Shown here: positions 10,604-19,416 of the stretch, piece by piece | Numbering within the stretch: position 1 is the stretch's first letter | Layout of the letters: each line of letters starts with the position of its first letter | Assembly: GCF_013112225.1 (NCBI RefSeq) | Contig: NZ_JABFHI010000001.1 | Location: 248,001-312,000 of the forward strand | Length of the DNA stretch: 64,000 nt | Source: Vreelandella azerica | GTDB lineage: Bacteria > Pseudomonadota > Gammaproteobacteria > Pseudomonadales > Halomonadaceae | Direction: 5' to 3' | The notes under the pieces: model-generated | Database searches by the model: none | Told to the model about the DNA's origin: nothing | What the model saw: only the letters and a program-made list of their open reading frames with translations | Translations under genes and position numbers: made by a program

Positions 10604-10782
10604 ATGCCACGAAAAGCTGACTTACCCCAAAAAATCTGCGTTTTCTGTCAACGCCCTTTTGCATGGCGAAAAAATGGGCTCGCGACTGGGATAACGTGCG
10701 CTACTGCAGCGAGCGCTGCCGCAGAACGGCAAAAAAGACCACAGCCAAACATGCGCAGCGTAATGAGGAGACAAGCCCATGA
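10604..10782 (+). CDS. DUF2256 domain protein (one frameshift)
   Basis: A small zinc-ribbon-like protein of 59 residues when one A is added to the run 10669-10674. It starts [19 protein letters not shown] and then reads [21 protein letters not shown]. The two Cys pairs (CVFC and CSERC) are the conserved feature of DUF2256 and likely bind a metal. The repaired stop TGA overlaps the ATG of the cryptochrome gene (ATGA), which matches the known habit of DUF2256 genes to sit next to cryptochrome/photolyase genes. The molecular role is unknown. As written, the frame ends with unrelated residues at 10798. Confidence 0.85.
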
Positions 10783-12188
10783 CCCGTTCTATTGTTGATA
10801 TTGTCTGGTTGCACAATGATTTACGTATTGCTGACAACCCTTTGCTAAGCTTCACATCACCCCCTGAACAACTGCTGTGTGTTTATGTGCTGGATGAAGG
10901 TTGGCTTGAGCAGGCTATTCCAGATCAGCAAGTCCCACGGATTGGCCCACCGCGGCTGCGTTTTCTGTGGGAAAGCCTGATGGAGCTGCGCGGTGAATTG
11001 TTGCAACGTGGCAGCGATTTACTGGTGCGAATTGGCTCGCCTGCTGAGGAAGTGGCGCACCTGGCCAATCATTTTGCTGCTCGTTCCATTCGGGTTTCCC
11101 ATCAGTCAGGCAGTGATGAAAATCGTCAGATTTCGGCGCTTGTACCGCTGCTGGAAAACGGCACTGAACTTGAGGTGGTCGAAAATAACCGGCTGTTTGA
11201 TCAGACTCAACTTCCCTTCAAACTCGACGCACTGCCTGGCAGCTTTTCAGCGTTCAGGCGCAAGGTTGAAAAGCACTGTGAAGTACCCACGGCTACCCAT
11301 GCTCCTATCACTTTGCCTCTCTGGCCAGATACAGCGCCCAGGGGCTTTCCGCCGCTCAAGCAGGTCTGTGAACTGTCAGCAGGCTGGAATCCTGATAAAC
11401 GTAAGGACATGGCCTGGTCAGGTGGAGAAGCTGCCGGGCATGAACGTTTGCGCGCTTTTGTCTGGGAGCATAACGGCCCAGCTACCTATAAGCAGACGCG
11501 TAATGGCCTGCTCGGTGATTATTTTTCGACCCATCTTTCTCCCTGGTTGGCACATGGCTGCCTGTCACCCCGCCAGATCGTGCAGGAAGTCCGCGCCTGG
11601 GAAGCCCGCAATGGCAGCACCGAGTCCAGCTATTGGATTATCTTTGAGCTAATGTGGCGTGAATACTTTCAGCTGGCAGCACAGCTTGAACAGCACAGGC
11701 TGTTCGGCCGGTTAGGCCTGCCGAATGCGGACGCCGCCTTTGTTGCCTGGCAGGAAGGCAAAACCGGTGTACCCTTTATCGATGCGGCCATGATTGAGCT
11801 TGCCAGTACTGGCTGGTTGTCTAACCGAGCCAGGCAGAATGTGGCCAGCTTTCTGGTCAAGGATCTAAAAGTGGATTGGCGTCTTGGCGCAACCTGGTTT
11901 GAACATTGCCTGATGGATTATGATGTGGCCTCGAACTGGGGGAACTGGCGTTATGTTGCCGGTGTCGGAAAAGATCCGCGTCAGGATCGTTACTTCAATG
12001 TGCTCAAGCAGGCAAGCCAGTATGATCCCAACGGCGAGTATGTTGCTCACTGGCTACCCGCTCTGGCAGAGTTGCCTGAAGGAAAGGCCCGGCATCAGCC
12101 CTGGCGTGCAGATCCCTCGCATTTTTCACCGCCCAGGGTGGAGCCGCAAGCCTGGCAACCCTGGCTGATTGATCAAGTCACTCCATGA
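10779..12188 (+). CDS. DASH-type cryptochrome / deoxyribodipyrimidine photolyase
   Basis: A 469-residue FAD and antenna-chromophore protein. The N-terminal alpha/beta photolyase domain starts with [16 protein letters not shown]. The FAD-binding helical domain contains [31 protein letters not shown], split as [10 protein letters not shown] and [12 protein letters not shown], then [29 protein letters not shown] and [18 protein letters not shown]. These are DASH-like. Members repair cyclobutane dimers, mainly in single-stranded DNA, and may sense light. The gene is coupled to DUF2256 upstream, and DUF3429 follows 11 bases later. Confidence 0.92.
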   Translation: MTRSIVDIVWLHNDLRIADNPLLSFTSPPEQLLCVYVLDEGWLEQAIPDQQVPRIGPPRLRFLWESLMELRGELLQRGSDLLVRIGSPAEEVAHLANHFAARSIRVSHQSGSDENRQISALVPLLENGTELEVVENNRLFDQTQLPFKLDALPGSFSAFRRKVEKHCEVPTATHAPITLPLWPDTAPRGFPPLKQVCELSAGWNPDKRKDMAWSGGEAAGHERLRAFVWEHNGPATYKQTRNGLLGDYFSTHLSPWLAHGCLSPRQIVQEVRAWEARNGSTESSYWIIFELMWREYFQLAAQLEQHRLFGRLGLPNADAAFVAWQEGKTGVPFIDAAMIELASTGWLSNRARQNVASFLVKDLKVDWRLGATWFEHCLMDYDVASNWGNWRYVAGVGKDPRQDRYFNVLKQASQYDPNGEYVAHWLPALAELPEGKARHQPWRADPSHFSPPRVEPQAWQPWLIDQVTP

Positions 12189-12199
12189 GAGGTCGCTGA

Positions 12200-12691
12200 A
12201 TGAGTTCAAGCGGATTTCCAGCGGCGTTGATGACGCGCCATCGCACCGCCTGGGGGCTCGGGCTGTCCGGGCTTATCCCTTTCATTGCCTGCCTTGTGGT
12301 GGCTTTTCTGGGCCCGACGGCCTGGCAGGTCACAGCGGTTTATGCTTTTGTGTATTACGCGGCGGTGATTCTGTCTTTCCTGGGGGGCGCTCACTGGGGC
12401 GCTGTGTTGCAGCGCACTGACAAGGCACGCATGCCCGGTGATATTCGCCGCCTGGCCCTGGCGATGTTGCCTAGCCTGATTGCCTGGCCGTCCTTGATGC
12501 TTAGCCCGGTGATGGGTATCTGGGTATTGATGGTTGGTTTTGTGCTGATCTGGATATACGATCTCAGCCGGGAAGGGCGCTTTGGTTGGCCCAAGTGGTA
12601 CCTGCTGCTGCGTTCAGTACTCACGGTCGTGGTGGTGCTGGCCCATGCCGGTATGGTCTTGCGCCTGGGCGAGAGTGCCTGGGGTTTTTGA
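12200..12691 (+). CDS. DUF3429 membrane protein
   Basis: A 163-residue inner-membrane protein with about five hydrophobic helices. The conserved stretch YYAAVILSFLGGAHWGAVLQ, followed by LALAMLPSLIAWPSLML, is typical of DUF3429. The function of the family is unknown. It starts 11 bases after the cryptochrome gene with GAGAGG upstream, so it is probably in the same transcript. DUF3429 genes often sit beside photolyase-type genes in this lineage (my recollection). Confidence 0.85.
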   Translation: MSSSGFPAALMTRHRTAWGLGLSGLIPFIACLVVAFLGPTAWQVTAVYAFVYYAAVILSFLGGAHWGAVLQRTDKARMPGDIRRLALAMLPSLIAWPSLMLSPVMGIWVLMVGFVLIWIYDLSREGRFGWPKWYLLLRSVLTVVVVLAHAGMVLRLGESAWGF

Positions 12692-12750
12692 CGCGAACAG
12701 GCGCTTGCGTACGACGGAATTTTTTATTAATTGTTTAAAGGACTAACCTG

Positions 12751-14085
12751 ATGGCCCCTTTCACTATGACCTTAAGGCCCTATCGACCCTTGCTGCTGGG
12801 CGTTTCTCTGGTGGTTCCATTTACCTTGCTCTCGGCCTGCGCATCGGCGCAGCCAACGTCCAATCAGGCAGAGGCTGCTGAGACGCGAGTATCGGCTGAG
12901 TCGTCGCCAACGCTATTGGCGCAGAATACCCAGTCGTCAACGTCATCACAGCCGACTCAGCCAGATCTGCAGGGTCATGCCAGCTTCGATGCCTGGTTAG
13001 CAGCTTTCAAGCGCGATGCGGCTGCTCAGGGGATAAGTCAGCGGGCGCTGTCGGCACTTGATAATGTTCGCTACCTGGAAAGGGTTATCGAGCTTGACCG
13101 CTACCAGCCCGAATTTGTGCGGCCCATCTGGGAGTATCTGGATAGTGCGGTCTCCAGCACCCGCGTGCGCAATGGGCGCGAAAAACTGGCGCAGCATCGT
13201 CAGACGGCGGCACGTATGGAAGAGCGTTATGGGGTGCCTGCAGAAGTGCTCGTGGCCATCTGGGGGATCGAAAGTAATTATGGCGGCAACTTTGGCGACT
13301 TTTCGGCCTTGAACGCCTTTGCAACCCTGGCCTACGATGGTCGGCGCAGTGATTTCGCCCGTGGTGAACTGCTGGCTGCCCTGCGGATTATCGACAGCGG
13401 TGATATTGACGCACAGGATATGATTGGCTCCTGGGCGGGTGCCATGGGGCATACCCAGTTTATTCCATCGAGTTTTGAAGCTTACGCCAAAGACGGCGAT
13501 GGCGATGGTCGTCGTGATATCTGGGGGAGCATTCCCGATGTAATGGCCTCTACGGCCAACTACCTTGCCCGTGCCAACTGGCAGCCGGGCCAGCCCTGGG
13601 GCATTGAGGTCACCTTGCCTGCAGATTATGACTACGCCCAGACTGAGCGTCGCAGCAGTGCAGAGTGGGCGGCTCAGGGCGTGCGTTCTGCTAACGGCAG
13701 TAGTCTGCCAGCGTTTGACAGCGCAGCGTTGATCGTCCCCGCTGGTGCTAAAGGGCCCGCTTTCATGGTGGGGCCAAACTTCCGTTCCATTCTGCGCTAT
13801 AACAACGCCACCAGCTATGCGCTGGCAGTGGCCACCCTGAGTGATGCGATTGCTGGGCGTGAAGGTATTCAGCAGGCCTGGCCACGAGATCAGGTGCCAC
13901 TGACCCGTGCTGAGGTGCGTGAACTGCAGCAAGGGCTGAATGCTCTAGGTTACAGCGTAGGCGGCGCCGATGGCATTCTGGGGCCGAATACGCGCAATGG
14001 CCTGCGTGCTTTCCAGCGTGATCAGGGTATGGTGCCGGACGGCTTTGCTAACCAGGCGGTTCTTGAGCGCATCAAGCAGCGTTAA
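12751..14085 (+). CDS. mltB: Lytic murein transglycosylase, MltB type, with peptidoglycan-binding domain
   Basis: A 444-residue lipoprotein that cleaves glycan strands to 1,6-anhydromuropeptides. The lipobox LLSACASA lies at about residues 28-35, with Cys 30 as the lipidation site. A Ser/Thr/Gln-rich linker follows (to about 70). The catalytic domain has the active Glu in VAIWGIESNYGGNFG (about residue 173) and MGHTQFIPSSFEAYAKD(G)DGDG. The C-terminal PG_binding_1 domain (from about 385) reads LQQGLNALGYSVGGADGILG. AAAGGA precedes the ATG. It is typical of the MltB/SltB family with a C-terminal binding domain. Confidence 0.93.
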   Translation: MAPFTMTLRPYRPLLLGVSLVVPFTLLSACASAQPTSNQAEAAETRVSAESSPTLLAQNTQSSTSSQPTQPDLQGHASFDAWLAAFKRDAAAQGISQRALSALDNVRYLERVIELDRYQPEFVRPIWEYLDSAVSSTRVRNGREKLAQHRQTAARMEERYGVPAEVLVAIWGIESNYGGNFGDFSALNAFATLAYDGRRSDFARGELLAALRIIDSGDIDAQDMIGSWAGAMGHTQFIPSSFEAYAKDGDGDGRRDIWGSIPDVMASTANYLARANWQPGQPWGIEVTLPADYDYAQTERRSSAEWAAQGVRSANGSSLPAFDSAALIVPAGAKGPAFMVGPNFRSILRYNNATSYALAVATLSDAIAGREGIQQAWPRDQVPLTRAEVRELQQGLNALGYSVGGADGILGPNTRNGLRAFQRDQGMVPDGFANQAVLERIKQR

Positions 14086-14119
14086 TTAGCTGATTTTTAG
14101 CTTTATCCCAAGGAGACTT

Positions 14120-14770
14120 ATGGTAATTGCGCAATATATCGCCAAGCGTTTGAATGGCCAAGCGAAACCAGCAGGAAGCCTAGCGGGGTACGCTTGTGGG
14201 CTGTTGGCTTGTGGGCTGCTTGCGGCAAGTCTCGGGCTGACGGCTGCCCAGGCCGATACAAAGCAGCAGGATAACGCTGATGTAAAGCGCCAGGATGCCG
14301 ATCAAAAGGTGTTTGGTTGGGTAGAAAATGCCGTGATGATGCCCTGGGGAATCCAGGTGAAAGCCAAGCTTGATAGCGGCGCTCTGACCTCCTCGCTGGA
14401 TGCCCGTGAGATTGAAACTTTTACCCGTAGTGGCGAGGAGTGGGTGCGCTTTCGCCTTAAGCTGGAAGACCAAGACAGTGGCGAGGTATTCAGTGATGAG
14501 CTTGAGCGGCCGCTTTACCGTGATCTCAGGGTGCGTGGTGCAGGCGGACGCGATGAGCGCCCAGTGGTACTGCTCAAAGTGTGTATCGGCGATACCACCT
14601 ATGAAGAGCAGTTCAGCCTGCGCGACCGGGAAGAGATGAATTATCCCATGCTGCTAGGGCGTCGGACCATCAGCCACCTGGGGCTTCTCAATGTGCGCGA
14701 AACCTTTATGCATAAGACCCCGACCTGCAATGCGGACACCCCCTTCGTTCCCCATGAGCCAGATGACTAG
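14120..14770 (+). CDS. Periplasmic retropepsin-like protease (RimB/'ATP-dependent zinc protease' family)
   Basis: A 216-residue protein with a signal peptide (hydrophobic GLLACGLLAASLGLTAAQA, cleavage about residue 46). The mature domain has VKAKLDSGALTSSLDA, the DSGA form of the aspartic-protease D(T/S)GA motif, and YPMLLGRRTISHLGLLNV, the second conserved block. The family (PF05618) was long named an ATP-dependent zinc protease, but the fold is retropepsin-like; some members process RimK-modified ribosomal proteins or act in the periplasm. It follows mltB by 34 bases with AAGGAG upstream, perhaps in the same transcript. Confidence 0.85.
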   Translation: MVIAQYIAKRLNGQAKPAGSLAGYACGLLACGLLAASLGLTAAQADTKQQDNADVKRQDADQKVFGWVENAVMMPWGIQVKAKLDSGALTSSLDAREIETFTRSGEEWVRFRLKLEDQDSGEVFSDELERPLYRDLRVRGAGGRDERPVVLLKVCIGDTTYEEQFSLRDREEMNYPMLLGRRTISHLGLLNVRETFMHKTPTCNADTPFVPHEPDD

Positions 14771-14828
14771 TGGTTATCTAAACGACTGAAGATAGTTGCT
14801 TTAAGAGGGTTGCTTTGCTGAATATGAA

Positions 14829-15541
14829 TCAGAAAAGCCTTGCCAGCAAGGCCGTGACGGCGGTTTCAACGCGCAGGATGCGTGGCCCTAAATGAATGCC
14901 TTCGCAACCAGCGGCCAGCAACTTCTCCACTTCCCATTCAATAAATCCCCCTTCAGGCCCGATCAATAAAAGGGTGTCACCTTCAATGCCGCGCGGGCAG
15001 GCGTTTGGCATGCCAGGATGCGCCAGCAGCCCGCGTCGATTGTGCAGCAAGCCAGGTAGTTCGTCTTCAACAAAGGGGCGAAAACCTTTACGTAAGGTAA
15101 CCCTTGGCAAGGTGCTGTCCTTGGCCTGTTCAAGCCCTAATAACAGGTGTTGATGGATCTTATCGCTATCCAGCTCTGGCGATTGCCAATAGCTTTTTCC
15201 ACCCGGCGAGTGTGCAGCAAGGTGATGTCCTTGACGCCTAGCGCGGTGACGTGTTCCAGCGAACGCGCCAGCATGCGCGGCCTGGGAAGCGCCAGCACCA
15301 GATGCACGGGCAGAGCAGGCGGCGGCGGTGTGTCAAGGGTATCTATTCTCAGCCTTGCATGGTCTGTATCGAGTGATTGCAAAGTTGCTTTGCCGAGCTG
15401 GCCGCCCAGCAAGCCAACGGAAAAGCGATCCTGCGGTTGGGCTCGATGGACATCCCGCAGGTGGCGCAGGCGCCGAGTGTCGCGAATGATAAACTCATCA
15501 GGCGTGATGGCATCTTCGGGGTCGAGTAAGATGACGTTCAT
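14829..15541 (-). CDS. rsmE: 16S rRNA (uracil-1498-N3)-methyltransferase RsmE (one frameshift)
   Basis: About 237 residues when one base is added to the T-run at 15194-15198 (minus-strand A-run). The first part starts MNVILLDPEDAITPDEFIIR and contains a PUA-like domain, then VLALPRPRMLARSLEHVTALGV. The second part contains the SPOUT knot LLIGPEGGFIEWEVEKLLAAG and LGPRILRVETAVTALLA, which bind S-adenosylmethionine. The repaired junction reads RRVEKSYWQSPELDSDK. The gene is convergent with the upstream protease gene and divergent from phaR. Confidence 0.9.
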
Positions 15542-15671
15542 GTGGCTCGCTGTGCTGATTCATTATAGGTTGAAAAGACGGATAATCATCTCTGTGCTTG
15601 CATGGTGGCGCAGGGCAGGCACAATAGCGACAAAGAAAATAACCGCTTTTTTCGTTTCAAGGAGAGTCGCC

Positions 15672-16151
15672 GTGCGTGTGATTCGTAAGTATGCCAATCG
15701 TCGTTTGTATGATACCGAGCAAAGTCGCTATGTCACGCTGGAAGACTTGCGCAAGTTGATTCTGGAAGAAGCCGCTTTTCGCGTTGAAGATGCGAAAAGC
15801 GGCGAGGATATCACGCGGACCATTCTGCTCTCGATTATTATCGAGCAGGAGCAGGCCGACGGTGAGTCGGAGGTTTTTTCCAACGATCTGCTGGCCCAGT
15901 TGATACGCGTCTATGATATGTCATCTCCCTTGCCGCTGGCGCGTTACCTGGAGCAGGGCACCCAGCTGATGCTGGAACAGCAAAAACGCATGCAGGATCA
16001 ATGGCAGAAAGCGATTCGCCATTCACCTATGGAGTTTATGCGCGAGCTGGCCGAAGAAAATATGCGTTTCTGGCAGAACACCATCAATAAGGATGACAAC
16101 GCGCCGGGGATGGATACGCGAAAGAAAAAAAATGATGAAGCAGATAGCTGA
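15672..16151 (+). CDS. phaR: Polyhydroxyalkanoate synthesis regulator PhaR
   Basis: A 159-residue DNA-binding regulator of PHA granule genes. The N-terminal PHB/PHA accumulation regulator DNA-binding domain is complete: VRVIRKYANRRLYDTEQSRY, then VTLEDLRKLI. A helical C-terminal part follows, ending in a charged tail (DTRKKKNDEADS). The GTG start at 15672 is preceded by AAGGAG. An upstream in-frame extension to 15147 overlaps rsmE and is not coding-like. In this group PhaR binds PHA and de-represses phasin and synthase genes, which points to PHA storage in this organism. Confidence 0.92.
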   Translation: MRVIRKYANRRLYDTEQSRYVTLEDLRKLILEEAAFRVEDAKSGEDITRTILLSIIIEQEQADGESEVFSNDLLAQLIRVYDMSSPLPLARYLEQGTQLMLEQQKRMQDQWQKAIRHSPMEFMRELAEENMRFWQNTINKDDNAPGMDTRKKKNDEADS

Positions 16152-16271
16152 TTGGTGTACTGGCTAATAGGCGGACTGGGGGAAAGACAGCCGACATCTA
16201 CAGACACAAACAGGCTGTGGCATAATAGGCATTTCTCCATATTACGATGATTCCTGCCGAAAAGGGCTCAC

Positions 16272-17564
16272 ATGAAGGTTTTGATGATAGGCGGCGGTGG
16301 CCGTGAACATGCGCTGGCCTGGAAGTTGGCGCAATCGGAAAAGGTAGAAAAAGTCCTGGTAGCACCGGGTAACGCGGGCACGGCGGGTGAGCCCAAGCTT
16401 GAAAATATTGACCTTGCTGTCAGCGACCTGGAGGGCCTGCTGGCGCTTGCCAAGGCAGAGCAGGTAGGCCTGACGGTAGTGGGCCCTGAGGCACCGCTGG
16501 TCGAGGGCGTGGTGGATCTTTTTCAGGCAGCAGGGCTGGCCATTTTTGGCCCGACCCAGGCCGCTGCCCAGCTGGAAGGTTCCAAGTCTTTCACCAAGGA
16601 CTTTCTGGCCCGCCATCAAATTCCCAGTGCCGCCTATCAGACCTTTACCGAGGTGGAGCCTGCGCTGGCCTATCTGCATGAAATGGGCGCGCCGATTGTT
16701 ATCAAGGCGGACGGTCTGGCTGCCGGCAAAGGCGTGATCGTCGCCATGAACGACGCCGACGCCGAGGCGGCTATTCGCGATATGCTCGAAGCCAACACCT
16801 TTGGTGATGCCGGTGCTCGGGTGGTGATCGAGGAATTCCTTGAAGGCGAAGAAGCCAGCTTTATCGTCATGGTTGATGGTGAGAACGTAGTGCCCATGGC
16901 CACCAGCCAGGATCACAAGCGTGCTTACGATGGCGATGAAGGCCCCAACACCGGTGGCATGGGCGCCTATTCACCGGCCCCTGTGGTAACGCCGGACGTT
17001 GATACGCGCATCATGCAAGAAGTCATTTTGCCCACCGTGCAGGGCATGGCTGCTGAAGGCATGCCATATAGTGGTTTCCTGTACGCGGGCCTGATGATTG
17101 ATTCAGCCGGCAACCCGAAAGTGATCGAGTTCAACTGCCGTTTTGGAGACCCGGAAACCCAGCCGATCATGCTGCGCCTGACGTCTGATTTTGCCGAGCT
17201 TTGCCTGGCCGGTGCTGAAGGCAAGCTTGCCGGATGTAGTTGTGAATGGGATCCGCGTGCCGCCGTGGGGGTTGTCATGGCCGCGGGTGGCTACCCCGGC
17301 AGCTATCGCAAGGGCGATGTGATTGAAGGAGTGGATGCTGCCGAACAGCGTGGCTGCAAGGTGTTTCATGCGGGCACGGCGCTGTCAGCGGAGGGTGATG
17401 TCACCACGGCCGGTGGGCGTGTCCTGTGTGTTACCGCGCTGGGCGAGAGCGTTTCCCAGGCGCAGCAGCTCGCCTACCAGGGGGTTGCCGAGATTCGTTG
17501 GGAGGGTGCCGAATACCGTTCGGACATTGCTTACCGGGCCATTACCCGGGAGCAGTCTCATTGA
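16272..17564 (+). CDS. purD: Phosphoribosylamine-glycine ligase (GAR synthetase)
   Basis: A 430-residue ATP-grasp enzyme that joins phosphoribosylamine and glycine in purine synthesis. It starts [20 protein letters not shown]. The ATP-grasp core shows [14 protein letters not shown] and [14 protein letters not shown]. The substrate loop [18 protein letters not shown] and the metal-binding [14 protein letters not shown] are present. The length is normal. It lies 120 bases after phaR without purH next to it, so it is probably a separate unit. Confidence 0.97.
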   Translation: MKVLMIGGGGREHALAWKLAQSEKVEKVLVAPGNAGTAGEPKLENIDLAVSDLEGLLALAKAEQVGLTVVGPEAPLVEGVVDLFQAAGLAIFGPTQAAAQLEGSKSFTKDFLARHQIPSAAYQTFTEVEPALAYLHEMGAPIVIKADGLAAGKGVIVAMNDADAEAAIRDMLEANTFGDAGARVVIEEFLEGEEASFIVMVDGENVVPMATSQDHKRAYDGDEGPNTGGMGAYSPAPVVTPDVDTRIMQEVILPTVQGMAAEGMPYSGFLYAGLMIDSAGNPKVIEFNCRFGDPETQPIMLRLTSDFAELCLAGAEGKLAGCSCEWDPRAAVGVVMAAGGYPGSYRKGDVIEGVDAAEQRGCKVFHAGTALSAEGDVTTAGGRVLCVTALGESVSQAQQLAYQGVAEIRWEGAEYRSDIAYRAITREQSH

Positions 17565-17636
17565 TGACATGATTTTAACCTGCCAGACGTCGCCGCTGAT
17601 CCTGTCAGACTGGACGTATCAAATGGAGCCTGAAAA

Positions 17637-18077
17637 ATGGAGCGTGTAAAGCTCGACTTTCCCACTGATGCGGTGATCCATCATCATTCGATCAGTGTGC
17701 GGGTGACGGATATGAACTATGGCCGTCATCTTGGTCATGATGCCTTGGTGTCCCTGCTGCATGAGGCCCGTTTGCAGGCGCTAATGGCTCTGGGGTTTCC
17801 CGAGTGGGATCTGGCGGGTTACCCAAGCGTGGTGGCGGATCTGGCCGTGCAGTATCAAAGCGAAGCGCGCTGTCCTGATGTCCTGGTGGTTGAGACCGCA
17901 ATCCCTGATCCGCTGGGTAAGGCGTTGAGCGTCTATCACCGTGTGCTGGCGGATGAAGGCGCGCGACTGGTCGCAACGGCACGCCTTAACCTATTGGTGA
18001 TCGACCCTGCCGAGGGCCGCCCGGTGGCGGTACCGGCTGAGGTTGTTCAGGCCTTGGCAAAAGCGAGATTCTGCTGA
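17637..18077 (+). CDS. Hotdog-fold acyl-CoA thioesterase (4HBT family)
   Basis: A 146-residue single-domain protein. The segment ISVRVTDMNYGRHLGHDALV resembles the active-site helix region of 4HBT thioesterases, where the conserved D/N..NH pattern is here MNYGRHLGHD. The later stretch VVADLAVQYQSEARCPDVLV is the usual beta-strand pair. It probably hydrolyses acyl-CoA thioesters; the substrate is unknown. Its stop overlaps the ATG of prkB (TGATG), so the two genes are translationally coupled. Confidence 0.8.
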   Translation: MERVKLDFPTDAVIHHHSISVRVTDMNYGRHLGHDALVSLLHEARLQALMALGFPEWDLAGYPSVVADLAVQYQSEARCPDVLVVETAIPDPLGKALSVYHRVLADEGARLVATARLNLLVIDPAEGRPVAVPAEVVQALAKARFC

Positions 18078-18947
18078 TGTCCCGCGAGTATCCGATCATA
18101 TCTGTCACTGGGTCCTCCGGTGCGGGTACTACTACAGTGCGACGCATTTGAGCGCATGTTCCAGCGTGAGGATGTGCATGCGGCCATGGTGGATGGCGAT
18201 GCTTTCCACCGCTATACCCGTAAAGAGCTGCATCGCATGTTTCGCGAAGAGCCGGAGCGCAAGGATGAACTCTCGCACTTTGCGGTAGAGGCCAACTTGC
18301 TTGATCGTCTTGAGGGACTGTTCAGCGAATACGGTGAACACGGCACGGGGCAGTTCCGTCACTATATCCACGCAGAAGATAAACAGAAGATCGAAGCGGG
18401 CTACCGGGTAGGCACCTTTACTGAATGGCAGGCATTACCCTGTGGCACGGATTTGCTGTTCTATGAGGGGTTACACGGTGGCCTGGTCACAGAAGACTAC
18501 GATATTGCCCGCCATGTGGATCTGATGATTGGTGTGGCGCCGACCATGAACCTGGAGTGGATCCAGAAGATTGACCGCGATACCAAGATGCGCGGTTACT
18601 CTCAGGAAGCCGTGATTGACACCATTCTGGGGCGCATGGACGATTACGTGCGTTACATCCAACCGCAGTTCTCGCGTACTCATATCAATTTTCAGCGGGT
18701 ACCGACGGTGGATACCTCCAACCCCTTTGAGGTGCAGGATATTCCCACTGATTCGGAGTCTTTTGTGGTTATCCGCTTCCGTGATCCTTCTAAGGTGGAT
18801 TTTCCCTGGCTGCTGGCGATGATCCAGGACGCCTTTATGTCCCGCCCGCATACCCTGGTGGTGCCGGGGTCGCGAATGTCGCTGGCGATGGAGCTGATTC
18901 TTGCTCCGCTGGTACGTCATTTGCTCGCCCAGCGGCGTTTTCGCTAA
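18077..18947 (+). CDS. prkB: Phosphoribulokinase-like kinase PrkB (one frameshift)
   Basis: About 290 residues with a P-loop near the N terminus: MSREYPIISVTGSSGAGTTT. The original frame stops at TGA about 20 residues in, at 18145-18150, while the main frame continues FERMFQREDVHAAMVDGDAFHRYTRKEL. The family consensus there reads VKRTFEQ-like, so two bases after CGCA appear to be missing (VRR-x-FERMF). Other features are FYEGLHGG and VPTVDTSNPFEVQDIP. E. coli PrkB and its relatives are found in non-autotrophs and their substrate is not established; no Rubisco is visible here, so a Calvin-cycle role is not implied. Confidence 0.85.
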
Positions 18948-19015
18948 GCTGAGGTCATAATGCTCGCTGTCACAGCTGGCCAATAATTTGCTAGACCCTG
19001 ATCAAGGAGCTTTTC

Positions 19016-19357
19016 ATGGATTGTCTGTTCTGCAAGATCATCAAGCGTGAAATACCGGCGGATATCGTTTATGAAGACGATGAGGTGTTGGCTTTTAATG
19101 ACATCAACCCCCAGGCACCCACGCATATCCTGATCATCCCCAAAAAACATATTGCGACCCTCAATGATATTGAAGAGGCCGATCTGGCCATTATTGGCCG
19201 CCTGCAGTACACCGCCGCCAAGCTGGCTAAAGAAAGAGGCTTTGCCGAAGACGGCTATCGGGTAGTGATGAACTGCAATGAAATGGGTGGCCAAACGGTC
19301 TATCACATCCACATGCACCTGATGGGTGGGCGTGAATTTACCTGGCCAGCAGGTTGA
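19016..19357 (+). CDS. hinT: Histidine-triad purine nucleoside phosphoramidase HinT
   Basis: A 113-residue HIT protein. It starts [20 protein letters not shown] and carries the catalytic triad block [14 protein letters not shown] near the C terminus. It hydrolyses AMP-N-linked substrates such as AMP-lysine. AAGGAG precedes the ATG. It is followed by a bidirectional terminator shared with ettA. Confidence 0.96.
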   Translation: MDCLFCKIIKREIPADIVYEDDEVLAFNDINPQAPTHILIIPKKHIATLNDIEEADLAIIGRLQYTAAKLAKERGFAEDGYRVVMNCNEMGGQTVYHIHMHLMGGREFTWPAG

Positions 19358-19370
19358 TAATCAGGCAATA

Positions 19371-19395
19371 AAAAGGGCGCTTGCAGCGCCCTTTT
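19371..19395. terminator. Bidirectional terminator between hinT and ettA
   Basis: Stem AAAAGGGCGC / GCGCCCTTTT with a five-base loop (TTGCA), between convergent hinT and ettA. T-runs occur on both strands. Confidence 0.9.
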
Positions 19396-19416
19396 GCGTT
19401 GGCCTACTCACTGTGG

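Noticed and set aside
10538..10605. Sigma-70 promoter in the AT-rich stretch before DUF2256
   Set aside because: TTGACA at 10538 and TATAAT at 10600 are present, but their spacing is wrong and the second overlaps the start codon, so no confident promoter can be assigned.
12997..13932. 311-codon open frame antisense to the lytic transglycosylase gene
   Set aside because: The composition is that of a shadow frame, the opposite strand carries clear family motifs, and it has no ribosome site.
15147..15671. Long N-terminal extension of PhaR
   Set aside because: It lies antisense to rsmE, is Ser/Arg-rich as expected of a GC-rich shadow frame, and a good ribosome site sits before the family start at 15672.
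18077..18947. Calvin-cycle phosphoribulokinase
   Set aside because: The sequence is of the PrkB type found in non-autotrophs, and no Rubisco or other Calvin-cycle gene is nearby.
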